In this document: positions 1 through 15,880 of the stretch, piece by piece
Numbering within the stretch: the first letter of the stretch is position 1
How the letters are laid out: every line of letters begins with the position of its first letter
Origin: Rodentolepis nana
Taxonomy: Eukaryota > Platyhelminthes > Cestoda > Cyclophyllidea > Hymenolepididae
Reading direction: 5' to 3'
Assembly (NCBI GenBank): GCA_900617975.1
Contig: UZAE01012255.1
Coordinates: 1-50,174 of the forward strand
Length of the DNA stretch: 50,174 bases
Notes under the pieces: model-generated
What the model was told of the DNA's origin: nothing
The model's input: only the letters and a program-made list of their open reading frames with translations
Database searches by the model: none
Position numbers and translations under genes: made by a program

Positions 1-105
1 AAAGATTAAATTATAAAAATAGGAAGAATCTGAACCCATTCTCCAAAAGCTGTAAACTTGACTAGATTGATCTTCAAAGTCCTTTATATAAGTGCAAAAC
101 ACTCA

Positions 106-6011
<5,906 letters not shown>

Positions 6012-6222
6012 CCCTACCTACTCATGCATCTTCTGCTCGAAGAAACAGCATCCAATCAAAATTATATGCCCATATCCTATAAATCACTCAAAATAGAATA
6101 TTAATTCATAATTTTTAAAAATTAAAAATTAATTTTAGTATTAGAAATAAGGCATTCCGAAGGAATTATAAATTGGTTGTTTTAGAGTATTAATTAATTT
6201 GCACCAATTTCGTTTTCTCACG
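6012..6222. promoter_or_regulatory. Divergent promoter region between the esterase-like gene and eIF3i
   Basis: The two start codons point away from each other and are only 211 bp apart, so both 5' UTRs and promoters must lie here. The stretch is very AT-rich, including runs around 6100-6140, and contains an ATTGG/CCAAT-type word near 6172 and 6050. No TATA box can be assigned with confidence. The bidirectional role is inferred from layout only. Confidence 0.5.
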
Positions 6223-8276
6223 ATGGTGAGTACGCGTTCTGTTTGATCAATTGATTTTTTAGAGACCGATATGTCTTCGTGGCCACGAACGTCCAATTAC
6301 TCAAATAATTTATAACAAGGATGGTGATCTTATCTTTACTGCCGCCAAAAATGAAATACTAAATGTCTGGTTTAGCCAAAACGGTGAAAGATTGGGTTCT
6401 TTTAACGGCCATGATGGCGTAGTATGGAGTATTGATGTTGATTGGACTTCTACTCGACTAATATCTGGTTCTGGTGATTATACGATGAAGCTTTGGGATG
6501 TTTCTAATGGTTTGTTTTGTTATTTTATGATATTTTTGCCTAGGCAAGAAAATTAATGACTTATCCCTGGAGGCATCGGTTCGTGTTTGTAAGTTCTCAT
6601 ACTCTGGAAATCTCATCTTGTTCGCTGTTGAACCATTTAAAAATGCCAATGGTGAAATTAGAGTCATTGATACGCGTGAGAAGAATCAGGTGTGTATCCC
6701 TCTATTGTCTAAATATTTCATTTTCGTAATAGATGAATGGTAGCAAATCCCTCTTTAATCTTCCGGGCACCGAAAGAAGGCGGATCGTTGCTGGTATTTG
6801 GGGTGATTTGGAAGACAATTTTATCGTTGGAAAGGATAACGGAATTCTCGAAGTTATCGAACTGAGAAAGGAAGGGTCTGTTAAGAAGATTGAAGCACAT
6901 AAAAAGAATATCACTGATATTCAAAAGCATGTTGATGGAACAATGTTCCTTACTGCTTCGAAAGACCACACGGCCAAGGTTAGTTTCATTCCTTATTTTG
7001 TGACTTTGTCGTATAATTAATGAGTTTATTGATCACCATTAGCTCTTTGGTATCTACGATTTCGATTGTGTTCGAACCTACACGGGTGAACGTCCTGTAA
7101 ATTCAGCCGCGATGTCTCCGAATCGACCTCACGTACGTTTGCAATCGAATTATCTTATTTTAACTCGCATTTTATTTTCTGTCAATTAAATGACGGATCA
7201 TTTTTTGAATCAGTCAACATTAAGTCCGTTTAGAAATATAGGGGAGATAAGTAGTAGGACGTTGGGTCAGAGGCGAATGTATCAAAGCAGTCTTTCACTT
7301 TTGTGATTTGATGACTTTTGACCTTGTTTTGATTATTGTATTATTATATTGAATGGAATGTTCAGTGCTTTTAGTAATGGTCGGCTATGGTTTTTCCTTT
7401 CGTATTTTTGCCTAAGGTTGAGACTACAGAATGACTTTACACGATATCAGTTTCTTTTAATGATTTTAGCATTAGAAGGTGCTGATTTGCGCTTTGTGTA
7501 TCGGTTAATTTTAATCAAGAATTATTTATTTGCATTATTGCGTAATTGACCATTATGAAAATTTTCCTCACTATTTTGGTATTAATGCATAACTCACTTT
7601 TAGTTCCAAATGGTTTTACTTCGCAGTTATGGGTATCATTGAATTGTTGATTAAATTCGATAGAGTATTTGCAATGTCTTGTTTTGCTTATTCGCGCATG
7701 TGTTTTGTGGTTTTACAAGCATTTTTCACTCGTTGTATTAGTATTCATGCTCAATACTATCTGTTTAGTGTAAGCGTAGATACGTATAAACTTCTAGATA
7801 TTACCATGCTTATGTCAATATGATCAAGATTTACGCCGACTAGTATATATATATATATATATATTATTTATATTTATTTATTATTTAACCGCGAAATTAA
7901 ATAGTTTTTATCGATTTTTTTAATTAGGTCCTTCTCGGAGGTGGCCAAGAAGCGGATGAAGTCACAACTACTGCGGGGGCAGCTGGAAAGTTTGACGCTA
8001 AATTCTTCCACATGATCTACGGTGAGGAGTTTGGAACCGTCAAAGGTCATTTCGGGCCCATTAACTCTGTTGCCTTCAATCCCGATGGTAGTGGGTAAGT
8101 CTCGTTTACAAAATAACTTCTAATTACATTACTTGGGCTATATTAAAATTGTCAATCTTTGCAGATTTGCAACTGGTGGTGAGGATGGTTACGTTCGTCT
8201 GCATAAATTCGATCCTGATTATGATGAAGTTGAACAACGCCTCTTCACCATCCCTTCGGTGGCTGTTAAAGCTTAA
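6223..8276 (+). CDS. EIF3I: Eukaryotic translation initiation factor 3 subunit I (complete, 7 exons)
   Basis: WD40-repeat subunit of eIF3, which helps recruit the 40S ribosome to mRNA in the cytoplasm. Exons: 6223-6225 (ATG only), 6263-6509, 6544-6689, 6733-6978, 7043-7132, 7928-8094, 8165-8276; phases all join to 336 residues, against about 325 in animals generally. The protein begins [16 protein letters not shown] and has WD motifs such as GHDGVVWSI at 50-58 ending in KLWD, the conserved VTTT stretch near 256-259, [16 protein letters not shown] at 283-298 and [10 protein letters not shown] near 304-313, all diagnostic of eIF3i rather than generic WD proteins. Introns 1-4 are 37, 34, 43 and 64 nt; intron 5 is 795 nt and holds only T-rich and (TA)n sequence (near 7842-7863). 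The first coding exon is just the start codon, so either a cis exon ending at ATG or a spliced-leader AUG could start translation. No canonical AATAAA is clear after the stop. Confidence 0.95.
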
Positions 8277-8757
8277 TCTGTGGTGTGAAATATAACAATA
8301 TCTTGTATTTTTTGGTATCTTCATATCTACACATTTTGAATAAGTGAATGGTTAGAGGTCTGGAGTTGTTTGTTTTTTTTTCATTTTGAAGAAAGTATTC
8401 TGTGAAAATGGAATCCAAACTAGAAATAAGTAACAAATCGATCAGTCGAGTACGCGGTAGTGTTGAGTTTTGAGGCCCAAACCGCTAATTTAAGAAGTCT
8501 CAATGGGAAGGTTTACTATTAGCAAATGGTAGTTCAAAATAACTACTGAAATGTTGCGTACAATAGTCAAAATATATCAGTGTCGGTAGGCTCTGGGTAC
8601 CCTAAACACAGAAGCCCAGTCGGCGGAGAGTTAAATTTTACTTTCGAAAACGTAGCAACTGACTATCCTCGAGGGCAGAGGTTGTTTTTTTTCGATGCCT
8701 ATTGGTGCACATCTACACATCAGAATATTCAACAAGATTTGATTAACTTTGGCTAAT
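8277..8757. other. Intergenic, no gene seen
   Basis: 3' flank of eIF3i. I see no coding exon or RNA gene on either strand. It ends in the upstream 14-17 bp target duplication of the element that follows. Confidence 0.5.
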
Positions 8758-8831
8758 AGGGTGTGTGCGATAGACTTACCTCCACGTGGTGCACCCTGGA
8801 CAACGTGTACTCATACGGCGAAAAAGTCTAT
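8758..8831 (+). ncRNA. HDV-like ribozyme, probably impaired copy
   Basis: P1 uses GGGTGTG against CACCC, P2 pairs ATAGACTT with AAGTCTAT at 8824-8831, P3 is ACC/GGT with loop TCCACGT, and P4 is CGTGT/ATACG with an ACTC loop containing a tolerated G-U. The joining strand reads GGACAAC instead of GGGCAAC, and J1/2 has a 2-nt insertion, so activity is doubtful. Confidence 0.65.
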
Positions 8832-9166
8832 CACTCGGCTTTCGTTATATTCATACGGCAAAAAGTCTATTAACTGGCAGTTAACTGTACTCATACGGCG
8901 AAAAAGTCCATTAACTGGCAGTTGACTTCTGACCTCAAACTACCACCACCCCACTGTATGCCGTAATCGACCCAATCCACAGTATTCATCTTTCCTTTTC
9001 TCTGCCTTTTTGCCTGTCTGTCTCTTCTATGTCTTTGAAACACTCTTCCGCCCTCTCTCGACTTTTTGTCACTTTGATGTTCCTCCTCCTCTCTGTGAAG
9101 CCCGATGTCAACTAAATGGCAAATAATATCTATCAAAACGCCTGCCAATTGATATAAATAAATAAA
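8758..9166 (+). mobile_element. SINE-like retroelement with 5' HDV-like ribozyme, internally triplicated
   Basis: Full-length copy. It is bracketed by the direct repeat TAACTTTGGCTAATAGG at 8744-8760 and 9167-9183; placing the boundary at the ribozyme +1 base gives a 14-bp duplication plus 3 bp of chance or shared extension. The 3' half contains the family pyrimidine-rich body (CTGTCTGTCTCTTC), the GTGAAGCCCGA tail block, and an ATAAATAAATAA terminal repeat. The ribozyme 3' segment (CATACGGC-A-rich-AGTCTAT) occurs three times between 8813 and 8912, making this copy longer than its relatives. Confidence 0.9.
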
Positions 9167-9183
9167 TAACTTTGGCTAATAGG

Positions 9184-9837
9184 ACGGTCCAATTCGCTTC
9201 ACTAAGTCTATGGAGCAAAAAATTACTGAACTAATTCATTGCTCGAATAAAATGCCTCAAGCAAACTAGCTCTTACATCACTGACTCAGACGACTTAAAC
9301 TTTTCTCTCTAATAAATGCATATTCTTGTCAACGAACTTACTGTCTATCAGTTTTATTTTCAGTGATTGGAATGACCGATCTCAATTTTTAATTCCGCCT
9401 AAAAGGATGTTGGTCAAATAACGATGTCGCCATTCTAGAATTTGGGCTAGAACCCCATTGACCTTGAACTTAGTTTCTTGATCCATAACTTAAATTAAAT
9501 TTACATATACTTAATGCTGTCTGGTACCTGAGCAGAGCTTAAATTCAACTAACAGACGTGCTGATTGGCTACTAGACAATCAGAGCATGTCTTCCATTTA
9601 GGACAAAAATTATGAAGCTTACTGAGAAGTACATCCAACGGATTTAGACGTCGATACGCACAAAAATTGCATATAAACTAGGTAAGGAAATGCGGAGAGT
9701 GAAAATGCGCACTAACGAAAACATTACCAGTAATTAAAGGAACAAAAACAAAAGTAATGAATCAAAGCATGCAATAGAAAAAATCATCATAATGGAATTT
9801 TTTATTCAAAGCCTCTATACTTCACATCACATGTCCT
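9184..9837. other. Intergenic and 3' flank, no gene seen
   Basis: AT-rich sequence between the retroelement and the polyadenylation signal of the ashwin-like gene. I recognise no exon, RNA gene or repeat copy in it. Confidence 0.45.
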
Positions 9838-9843
9838 TTTATT
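9838..9843 (-). terminator. Polyadenylation signal AATAAA for the ashwin-like gene
   Basis: Minus-strand AATAAA about 80 nt beyond the TGA stop at 9924. Position and hexamer fit a normal animal poly(A) signal. Confidence 0.55.
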
Positions 9844-9923
9844 TTATATGGATAGCGAAGTCACTCAATGGCATGAGATATAATTCGTCTTCGCAATCTG
9901 ACGTAAAAAGACAAGCTGAAATT

Positions 9924-11297
9924 TCAAGAAAATTTATTTTTCCGTAAAAATTTTTCAAGACCCTCGAAATTCCGATTGATTTTGGGTCGTTTGAGAGGGG
10001 ACTGTGAGAGAGAAGATGAGGAGGGAGGGATTTTGGGGGAATGAGGTTCAGAATGGGGGATTGGTCTCTTCCCATTCTCATTGATTTTTGACTCCACTGT
10101 GGCTTCACCACTAGTTGGCCAATTGGGGTTATGAAAAATTATTAAACTGTCAAGATCGCATTCTTTTGGCTTTTTAGAAATATTCAGGGAAGAGTTGAGG
10201 CGTGATCGGTGAACTGCCGCACCTGTTGATTGGCAAGCTTGAACCTGAAGTCGATTGGACAGCTCTTGGGCAGAGAGCGACTTATTGGTACTTTGGTCAT
10301 CACGACAAGGAAGCGGTTGGATGTACTTAATGTATGCTTTTATAAGAGAATCTCTATCCGATCCTACAGTAGGTAACTAAAGGGAGGAAGGAAGGTAGGA
10401 TTACTTAATTTAAAAAGGTTTTAATGAATAAACTGAGTAAATCAAAGTGCCAAATGAGGCGATGAATTAAAACTCAACAAGCGATAAGTAAAATTAAAGA
10501 AACCATTATAACCATATTCTGTAATGAAGATTCGAATGCGAGAACCTTCAATGAGGCATAAATTTCGAAATAGTAACAAACTAATGAAAGAAAAATGTGA
10601 AACCGATATTCTTCAGTGCTGCATTCAAAATATAACTCGAAAGAAATAGGATGATAATTAAAAACCAAGTGCTATCAAATGACCCCAAACCCCTGCCAAA
10701 CCGATTTAAAAGGATAACAATTGAATTAAAAGAAAGAAAATACAAATTATAAGAATGACAACCAGTTGCTAAGTTGGAGGATATTATCTCATTTATAACG
10801 ATTTGAGAGTAAGCTATTTGAAAGCAAATTAACAAATTGTCTGAAGTAAAGAGGCAAAAGTAAATAACCACGAAGCAAAGAACAACGTGTGGAAAATGAA
10901 TCGCTCACACTAGAAAAGCATAATTTTAACATTCATTTCCAATAACATGGAACCGGAAAATTGAAGTTTTATAAGCGAAAAGTGAGACTTAAACATATAC
11001 CAGAAACGATTAACAATAAAACGTAAATGAAGAGCACTTACGAGAGATATAAATCCTCTTTTTTGAAAAATATGAGTAATTTGCTGGTGAGAAAGTAGAC
11101 TAGGTTGAGTAAGATCTACGTATATTCCATCTGCAGGAATGTATTCAAAGAACCCATTACTTTTCTTCCAAAAATCATCCGCATACGCCAATAACTTCTT
11201 TTAATAAAAATTTGGGAAACACAATAGTTTTATTGCTTAAACCTCGCTTTACTCAAATAAAGGATGAAAATAAATATCAACACACCTTCTCAACCAT
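9924..11297 (-). CDS. Ashwin homologue (tRNA-splicing ligase complex subunit)
   Basis: Minus-strand gene. Exon 3, 10376-9924, is 150 codons plus stop with an excellent acceptor (CCTTCCTCCCTTTAG); exon 2, about 11197-11042, 52 codons, ends in a GTAAGT donor. A tentative 4-codon exon 1 (MVEK) lies at 11297-11286 before GTGTGT. Joined, this gives about 206 residues; vertebrate ashwin is about 230. Matches to ashwin: TQPSLLSHQQITHIFQKRGF resembles its LLHPELLSQEFL region, then DRDSLIKAYIKYIQPLPCRD resembles KDSLTDLYVQHAIPLPQRD, followed by DSLIIF (compare PLIVF), a Ser/Pro-rich low-complexity tail and LKRPK. In vertebrates ashwin belongs to the RTCB-DDX1-FAM98B-CGI-99 complex that ligates tRNA exons. 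No long ATG-started frame shows the main exon, so it is easily missed. The start exon is the weak point: the exon 2 acceptor has a poor pyrimidine tract. Confidence 0.75.
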
Positions 11298-11505
11298 GTC
11301 AAGATAAAAAGCGCATTACAATGAATATACCGGTATTATTTTGAAAATTTGGAGAAATTAAAAAAGAGAGCACTAACTGCTTTTGAAAATATTAGTCTTT
11401 TATGGCAAAATTCTAAGTATTGCAAAATTTTGATTGGATATTAATTTTATAATATTATGTGTGCAAGAGAATTTCTTGAAACAAGTCAGGCATTGAATAA
11501 TAATA
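11298..11505. other. Likely ashwin 5' flank
   Basis: AT-rich stretch between the tentative ashwin start and the inserted element; it may hold the ashwin promoter or 5' UTR. No specific site is recognised. Confidence 0.35.
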
Positions 11506-11837
11506 TTTATATTTATTTATTTCAAACGACAGGCGTCTAGATAATTATCATTAGCCCATTAGTTGTCTTCTGGCTTCACAGTGAGTAAGGAATATCATAG
11601 TGAAAAAAAGACGAGAGGAGGAGGAACATAAGAGTGATTCACAGGTATAAAATAGGCAGAATGACACAAAGGCAGAGAAAAGGTAAGGTGAGTACTGTGG
11701 GGTAGTCAAATATGATATATAGTGGGGTGATGGTAGTATGCAGTCAGTAGTCAATTGCCGGTAAATAGACATTTTTGCCGTATGAGTATGCGTTGCCCAG
11801 TGTGTATCACGTGGAGGTAAGTCTATCGCACAACCCT
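11506..11837 (-). mobile_element. SINE-like ribozyme element, diverged copy
   Basis: Reads on the minus strand from a degenerate ribozyme head (11765-11836) through the pyrimidine-rich body to the GAAGCCAGAAG-type tail and a TAAATAAATATAAATA end at about 11506-11522. Flanks show an imperfect duplication (TGAATAATAATAT against TGAATTATAATAT). It lies between the divergent ashwin and RPS27 genes. Confidence 0.85.
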
Positions 11838-12562
11838 GAATTATAATATAATATATTGTCGACTTTTCTGTTTAAAATGATAATTTTTAGATGAGACTAC
11901 TAAAAATCTCCTTACGAATTTAAAAGATCTTATTATTTATTAAGATTGCAGGCAATTAATTATTTTACAAATAGTGTATGCTTCAGTAAATATAATTTTT
12001 TTCTAATTTGTACTCCTTATTTCTGAAGGTTTTTACTGAGCAGATTAGATGTACATGGGCTGTTACTATATCAAGAATTAGGGAGGTGGGGAACAACAAA
12101 TAATGCACAAAATTGGAATATTTTACTAGGATCTTTTTATAATACCGATAAGCAATTATTTTTAACTTTCATATTTCGAACTAACATGGCTTATGTCAAC
12201 TAAATATGTCTAATCTTTCAAACCAATATCAAATACAAATATTGCATTTCTGGGGATATTTGACTAATTCAATTAGGTCTATTAGAAATGTACAACTGCA
12301 TAAAAATAGTTCCCTACTTTAAAAAGTGTTGACAACATAAATAAAATTTTAATACTAGTTATGATGCACATCCAGTAATCATGTATCCGATGATAAATTT
12401 TCTAATACTTTTCAGTTAGTTATATTTTGGTTAAAAATATAGTTCTAGATTTTTTTATAAAACATTTTAGAAAATATTTTGAATTTAAGACATTTTATTC
12501 ATTACCTTTTACTTAATGGTGTTTAAAAATGTCACTTTCTGAGATCGGCTCGTTTACGAAAC

Positions 12563-12930
12563 ATGGTGCGTTTATGGTGCTTTTTTTGCACTCTGGAATA
12601 TCAGTTGTTTCATTTTATAGAAATGTTTTTATACTTTTTGTTAGCTGGCGAGAGATTTACTTCATCCTACTTTGGCTCAAGAGAAGCGAAAGTGTAAACT
12701 TAAGCGTTTGGTTCCCGCTCCAAACTCCTACTTTATGGATGTGAAGTGCGGTGACTGTATGAAAATCCAAGTAGTTTTTAGTCACGCGCAGACCGCTGTT
12801 GTCTGTCCTGGCTGCGATAGAATCCTCTGCACACCAACTGGTGGCAAGGCCAAGCTTACATCTGGTATGTTTTTGATTAAATAACTATCGCTTATCCATA
12901 GGATGCAAGTTCCGACACAAGTCGCGCTAA
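12563..12930 (+). CDS. RPS27: 40S ribosomal protein S27 (complete, 3 exons)
   Basis: Small zinc-binding protein of the 40S subunit. Exons: 12563-12565 (ATG only), 12645-12864, 12902-12930; total 83 residues against 84 in human. The sequence runs [16 protein letters not shown], then [43 protein letters not shown] and finally CKFRHKSR before TAA. The C-x2-C ... C-x2-C zinc finger (KCGDC and VCPGC) is intact. The last intron is a 37-nt mini-intron. The start is inferred: an in-phase ATG directly followed by GTGCGT (donor) precedes the TTGTTAG acceptor. An upstream ATG at 12530 is out of phase after splicing. As with eIF3i, a spliced leader ending in AUG could supply the start codon instead. Confidence 0.94.
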
Positions 12931-12985
12931 ATGGAGCTGGACCTTGTATATACATTTGTCAGCAAATAAGCTCAATTTGGTGATG

Positions 12986-12991
12986 AATAAA
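12986..12991 (+). terminator. Polyadenylation signal AATAAA for RPS27
   Basis: Canonical hexamer 56 nt after the RPS27 stop codon, in TGATGAATAAACCC. Confidence 0.7.
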
Positions 12992-14818
12992 CCCTTTGGT
13001 CAGATGTTGAAATCGTCTTTTATTTGTCACCTGGATGATGTCATTTGAGCTTGATTGAATTTATTTGTACAGGTCATGATATTGCTTTTAATCTTATGTT
13101 AGCTTTATAAAATAATCATTCGCCATTGAATCTTCAAAGTTCATGTTTTGTCTGTAAGCCAACGTTTTAGATTTTCTAATACTATGGTTTTGACAAATTT
13201 ATGCAGTGGATCTTCCGATTATCTGTTCATAATTAAGGATTTTTTTCGTTTGTGGATATTTATTATTTTCATTTGATTTATAGTGCTAAAGTTTGTAATT
13301 AATTTAAGTAGCCTTTGCGTTTGTGCTAGAATTGGAGTTCAACTTAGCTTTTGGTACTTTAATGTATTTTAAAATTAGATTCTGTGATTGCTGGGACGGG
13401 TTTTAATAGTAAACTAGTATTTTAATTTTCGACTGCGTCTGGTGAAATTTTGTTGTTAGTGTATTGCTATTGATTCATATTCCACAACTGAACCCATGAG
13501 TTTAAGTCGTTTATATGGGATAGTTCGTATTGTTAGAACTTTTTTTCAGAGAAGTGAAGCTTTTGTAATAGCTGCTTTTGCTTACTAATCTAGCGGCATT
13601 TTTGAAATAATGACCGTGATATGTATTACCACGTACGAATTTGTATTGTGGAGGTAATATATACTTGCTTGCATCTAATAGCTTTTCTAGCCGGGTTATC
13701 AATGGATTTGCTTGTTTGGAAAAGATTTTTTGACTGATGATGTCCAACCTTGACCATTTTCGTTGGTCTGTCCTACTTGTTTGCCATTGTAACTTTTTTG
13801 ACATTTGCGAACCGGCAACTTAGCTTTTACGTCGCCATTATGTAAATTATTTTTGCTGTTAAAGGATATAGGAATTACTCTTATACACATTTTAGCGACG
13901 CTGGGTGTGAATGATCATACTAGGGGGGGAATTTAAGAGATATAGTGTTTGCAACCTAACTTGGTGTGTGTCAGAAACCGTGGGGAAGAGCAAGAGTATA
14001 GCTGCTTTATTGAATCGAATTTATTGTGTAGTTAAATAAAGCAACTCTTCTAATTGGCTCTTGAGGTCATATGTACAAAGTTCTTATCCGTTGTAGCTGC
14101 CTAGTAATTCTATTTATATAAAGCCTGTGATTGTTGGTGATACCAGAGACCTACCCCGTAATCAGGTGCCAGGTGATGCCCCATTTCACGAATGCAAATT
14201 GCGAATTTATCTTGTGGTAGAAGGGAAGTTAAAAACCGAAGTTGCTTGTTTGGTTGTATTGACGAAATTGCATAGAGTGATGCCAATAGGCGTTAAACAA
14301 TGACTTGAGAATCGTGAGATGTGAAAAAATTGAAAAATTAGAAGCATCGATGTATTCGCTGCCTTGGAATTCTAGGAAGAACTTCTGTTCAGTCGTCTGT
14401 TGACTTAGTAATTATCAAGCACACGCAGCCGATACTACACAAACAGCCTTTTAAGTAAAACTCGGCCATCTTATAGCAAATACAACTGGATGCTTATCAA
14501 TACCATAAGGGTAAAGTCCTCGAGTGTAGAATTGCTCTCAATTTTCAAATTAACATCAGCGAGTACACAGAACTTGTAGACTAAATGAACATGTACCGTA
14601 GATATGGTGAACTTTCATACAGCTTAGTCACTAACTACAGTTAGTACTACAGTACGTGCTGCGGTTGTTGAATTCTGAGAGGCCTCTTCTAAAGCGACCA
14701 CGCTTGCCTCCCATTTCGCAATTAATCACACTTCCGCATGTTTCAGCGCACTATACCTTGCGTGAGATTCCCTTGATTGACCTTGGGATCTTTACGTGAT
14801 CCACGTCCCTCTACTACT
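12992..14818. other. Intergenic, no gene seen
   Basis: The first 900 bases are T-rich on the plus strand, producing lysine/serine-rich minus-strand frames (13511-13804) that resemble no family. The rest is mixed unique sequence with no recognised exon or RNA gene. Confidence 0.45.
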
Positions 14819-14832
14819 ATATAGGTAAGAGT

Positions 14833-14898
14833 GGGGTGCGTGGTAGACTTACCTCCACGTGGTGCAACCTGGGTAACGTATACTCACGGCAAAAAGTC
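14833..14898 (+). ncRNA. HDV-like ribozyme, degenerate copy
   Basis: Keeps P3 with the TCCACGT loop, but P1 (GCAACC for GCACCC), the joining strand (GGGTAAC), P4 (2 nt lost) and P2 are all damaged. Probably inactive; useful because the target duplication fixes its 5' end. Confidence 0.55.
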
Positions 14899-15146
14899 AA
14901 ATAACTGGCGATTAACTTCTGGCTTAAAACTACAATGGCCCAACTGTATGCCATATTCTACCACTTCTGCATTACTCATCCTGCCTTATCTCTGCCTTCG
15001 TGTCTGTCTCCATACAACTGTAAATCACTCTTCCGTTTCCCACCCCTCGACTTTCTGTTAATTTGATGTTCCTTCCCCCTGTGAAGCCCGAAGTCAGCTA
15101 AAGGGCTAATGATAACTATCAAAAGCCTGCCATTTGAAATAAATAA
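14833..15146 (+). mobile_element. SINE-like ribozyme element with exact 14-bp target duplication
   Basis: ATATAGGTAAGAGT occurs at 14819-14832 and 15147-15160, tightly defining the insert. The first base (14833) is the first G of ribozyme P1 (GGGGTGCG). Ribozyme head, pyrimidine-rich body, TGTGAAGCCCGAAGTCAGC tail block and AAATAAATAA-type end are all present. Confidence 0.92.
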
Positions 15147-15160
15147 ATATAGGTAAGAGT

Positions 15161-15537
15161 TTCAGGCAGTTGTAATTAAACTACCAGTGATTTATCTTCA
15201 GGGGACCACTGGTACGCTCTGATTAACCATTAGCAACTAGAGGGAGAGGAGATGCATGTTTCCTCTTACCCGGGTTATGTGATGTCGAATCTTTGACAAT
15301 TTTCATTTGATCCTGAAATGATAATCCCACCAATATCAATTTTGATACACGATCATTAATGCACAATACATTTATACATTGAGTGCGGTGTAGTAATCAT
15401 ACCGTGGCCTGTAGGAAATAAAGAGTACGAAAAAGCTTTCAAAGTCTGTACCTTGTTATTGTGAATAAGGACGTTAGAAACTGATTCTTATTAAAATAAT
15501 ATGTCCTCTTAGCGGATAATAATAATCCATTGGTTGC
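15161..15537. other. Unique spacer between two element copies
   Basis: About 380 bases with no recognised gene, ending in a short (TA)n tract (about 15538-15555) into which the next element is inserted. Confidence 0.4.
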
Positions 15538-15555
15538 AATATATATATATATATA

Positions 15556-15626
15556 GGGGTGTGCGGTAGACTTACCTCCACGTGGTGCACCCTGGGCAAC
15601 GTATATTCATACGGCAAAAAAGTCTA
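15556..15626 (+). ncRNA. HDV-like self-cleaving ribozyme, intact fold
   Basis: Order and pairing match the HDV-like double pseudoknot. P1: 15556-15562 (GGGGTGT) with 15587-15593 (GCACCCT), 7 bp with a G-U wobble at the cleavage-proximal pair. P2: 15567-15573 (TAGACTT) with 15620-15626. P3: ACC 15574-15576 with GGT 15584-15586. L3 TCCACGT offers CC for P1.1 with GG of the GGGCAAC strand (15594-15600). P4: CGTAT/ATACG (15600-15604, 15609-15613) with loop ATTC. J4/2 is GC followed by A residues, C15615 being the candidate general acid. Cleavage is predicted just 5' of 15556, the element's first base. Self-cleavage itself is inferred. Confidence 0.85.
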
Positions 15627-15880
15627 TTAATCGGCAGTGAACTTCTGACTTCAAACTACCATGACCCCACTGTATGTCATATTCGAATAATTCTACAGTA
15701 TTCACCTCACCCTTTTTCTACCTTTGTGTCTGTCTGTCTCTTTTACGTCTGTGAATCACTCTTCTTTTCCCCCTCTCCACTTTTTGCCACTTTGATGTTC
15801 ATCTTCCTTTCTGTGAAGCCCGAAGTCAACTAAAGGGCTAATGATACCTATCATAACGCCTGCCATTTGAAATAAATAAA
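15556..15880 (+). mobile_element. SINE-like ribozyme element, best-preserved plus-strand copy
   Basis: Full-length: intact ribozyme at 15556-15626, pyrimidine-rich body with GTGTCTGTCTGTCTC, TGTGAAGCCCGAAGTCAAC tail block, CTGCCATTTGAAATAAATAA end. It is inserted in (TA)n, so the target duplication cannot be measured exactly. Confidence 0.93.

Noticed and set aside
11042..11191. AYADDF resembling the YADD catalytic box of reverse transcriptases
   Set aside because: No other RT motif follows; the frame continues into ashwin-like sequence with a good splice donor and matching next exon.
13511..13890. Overlapping Lys/Ser-rich minus-strand frames downstream of RPS27
   Set aside because: They are what an A-rich strand produces by chance; no motif or splice structure supports a gene.
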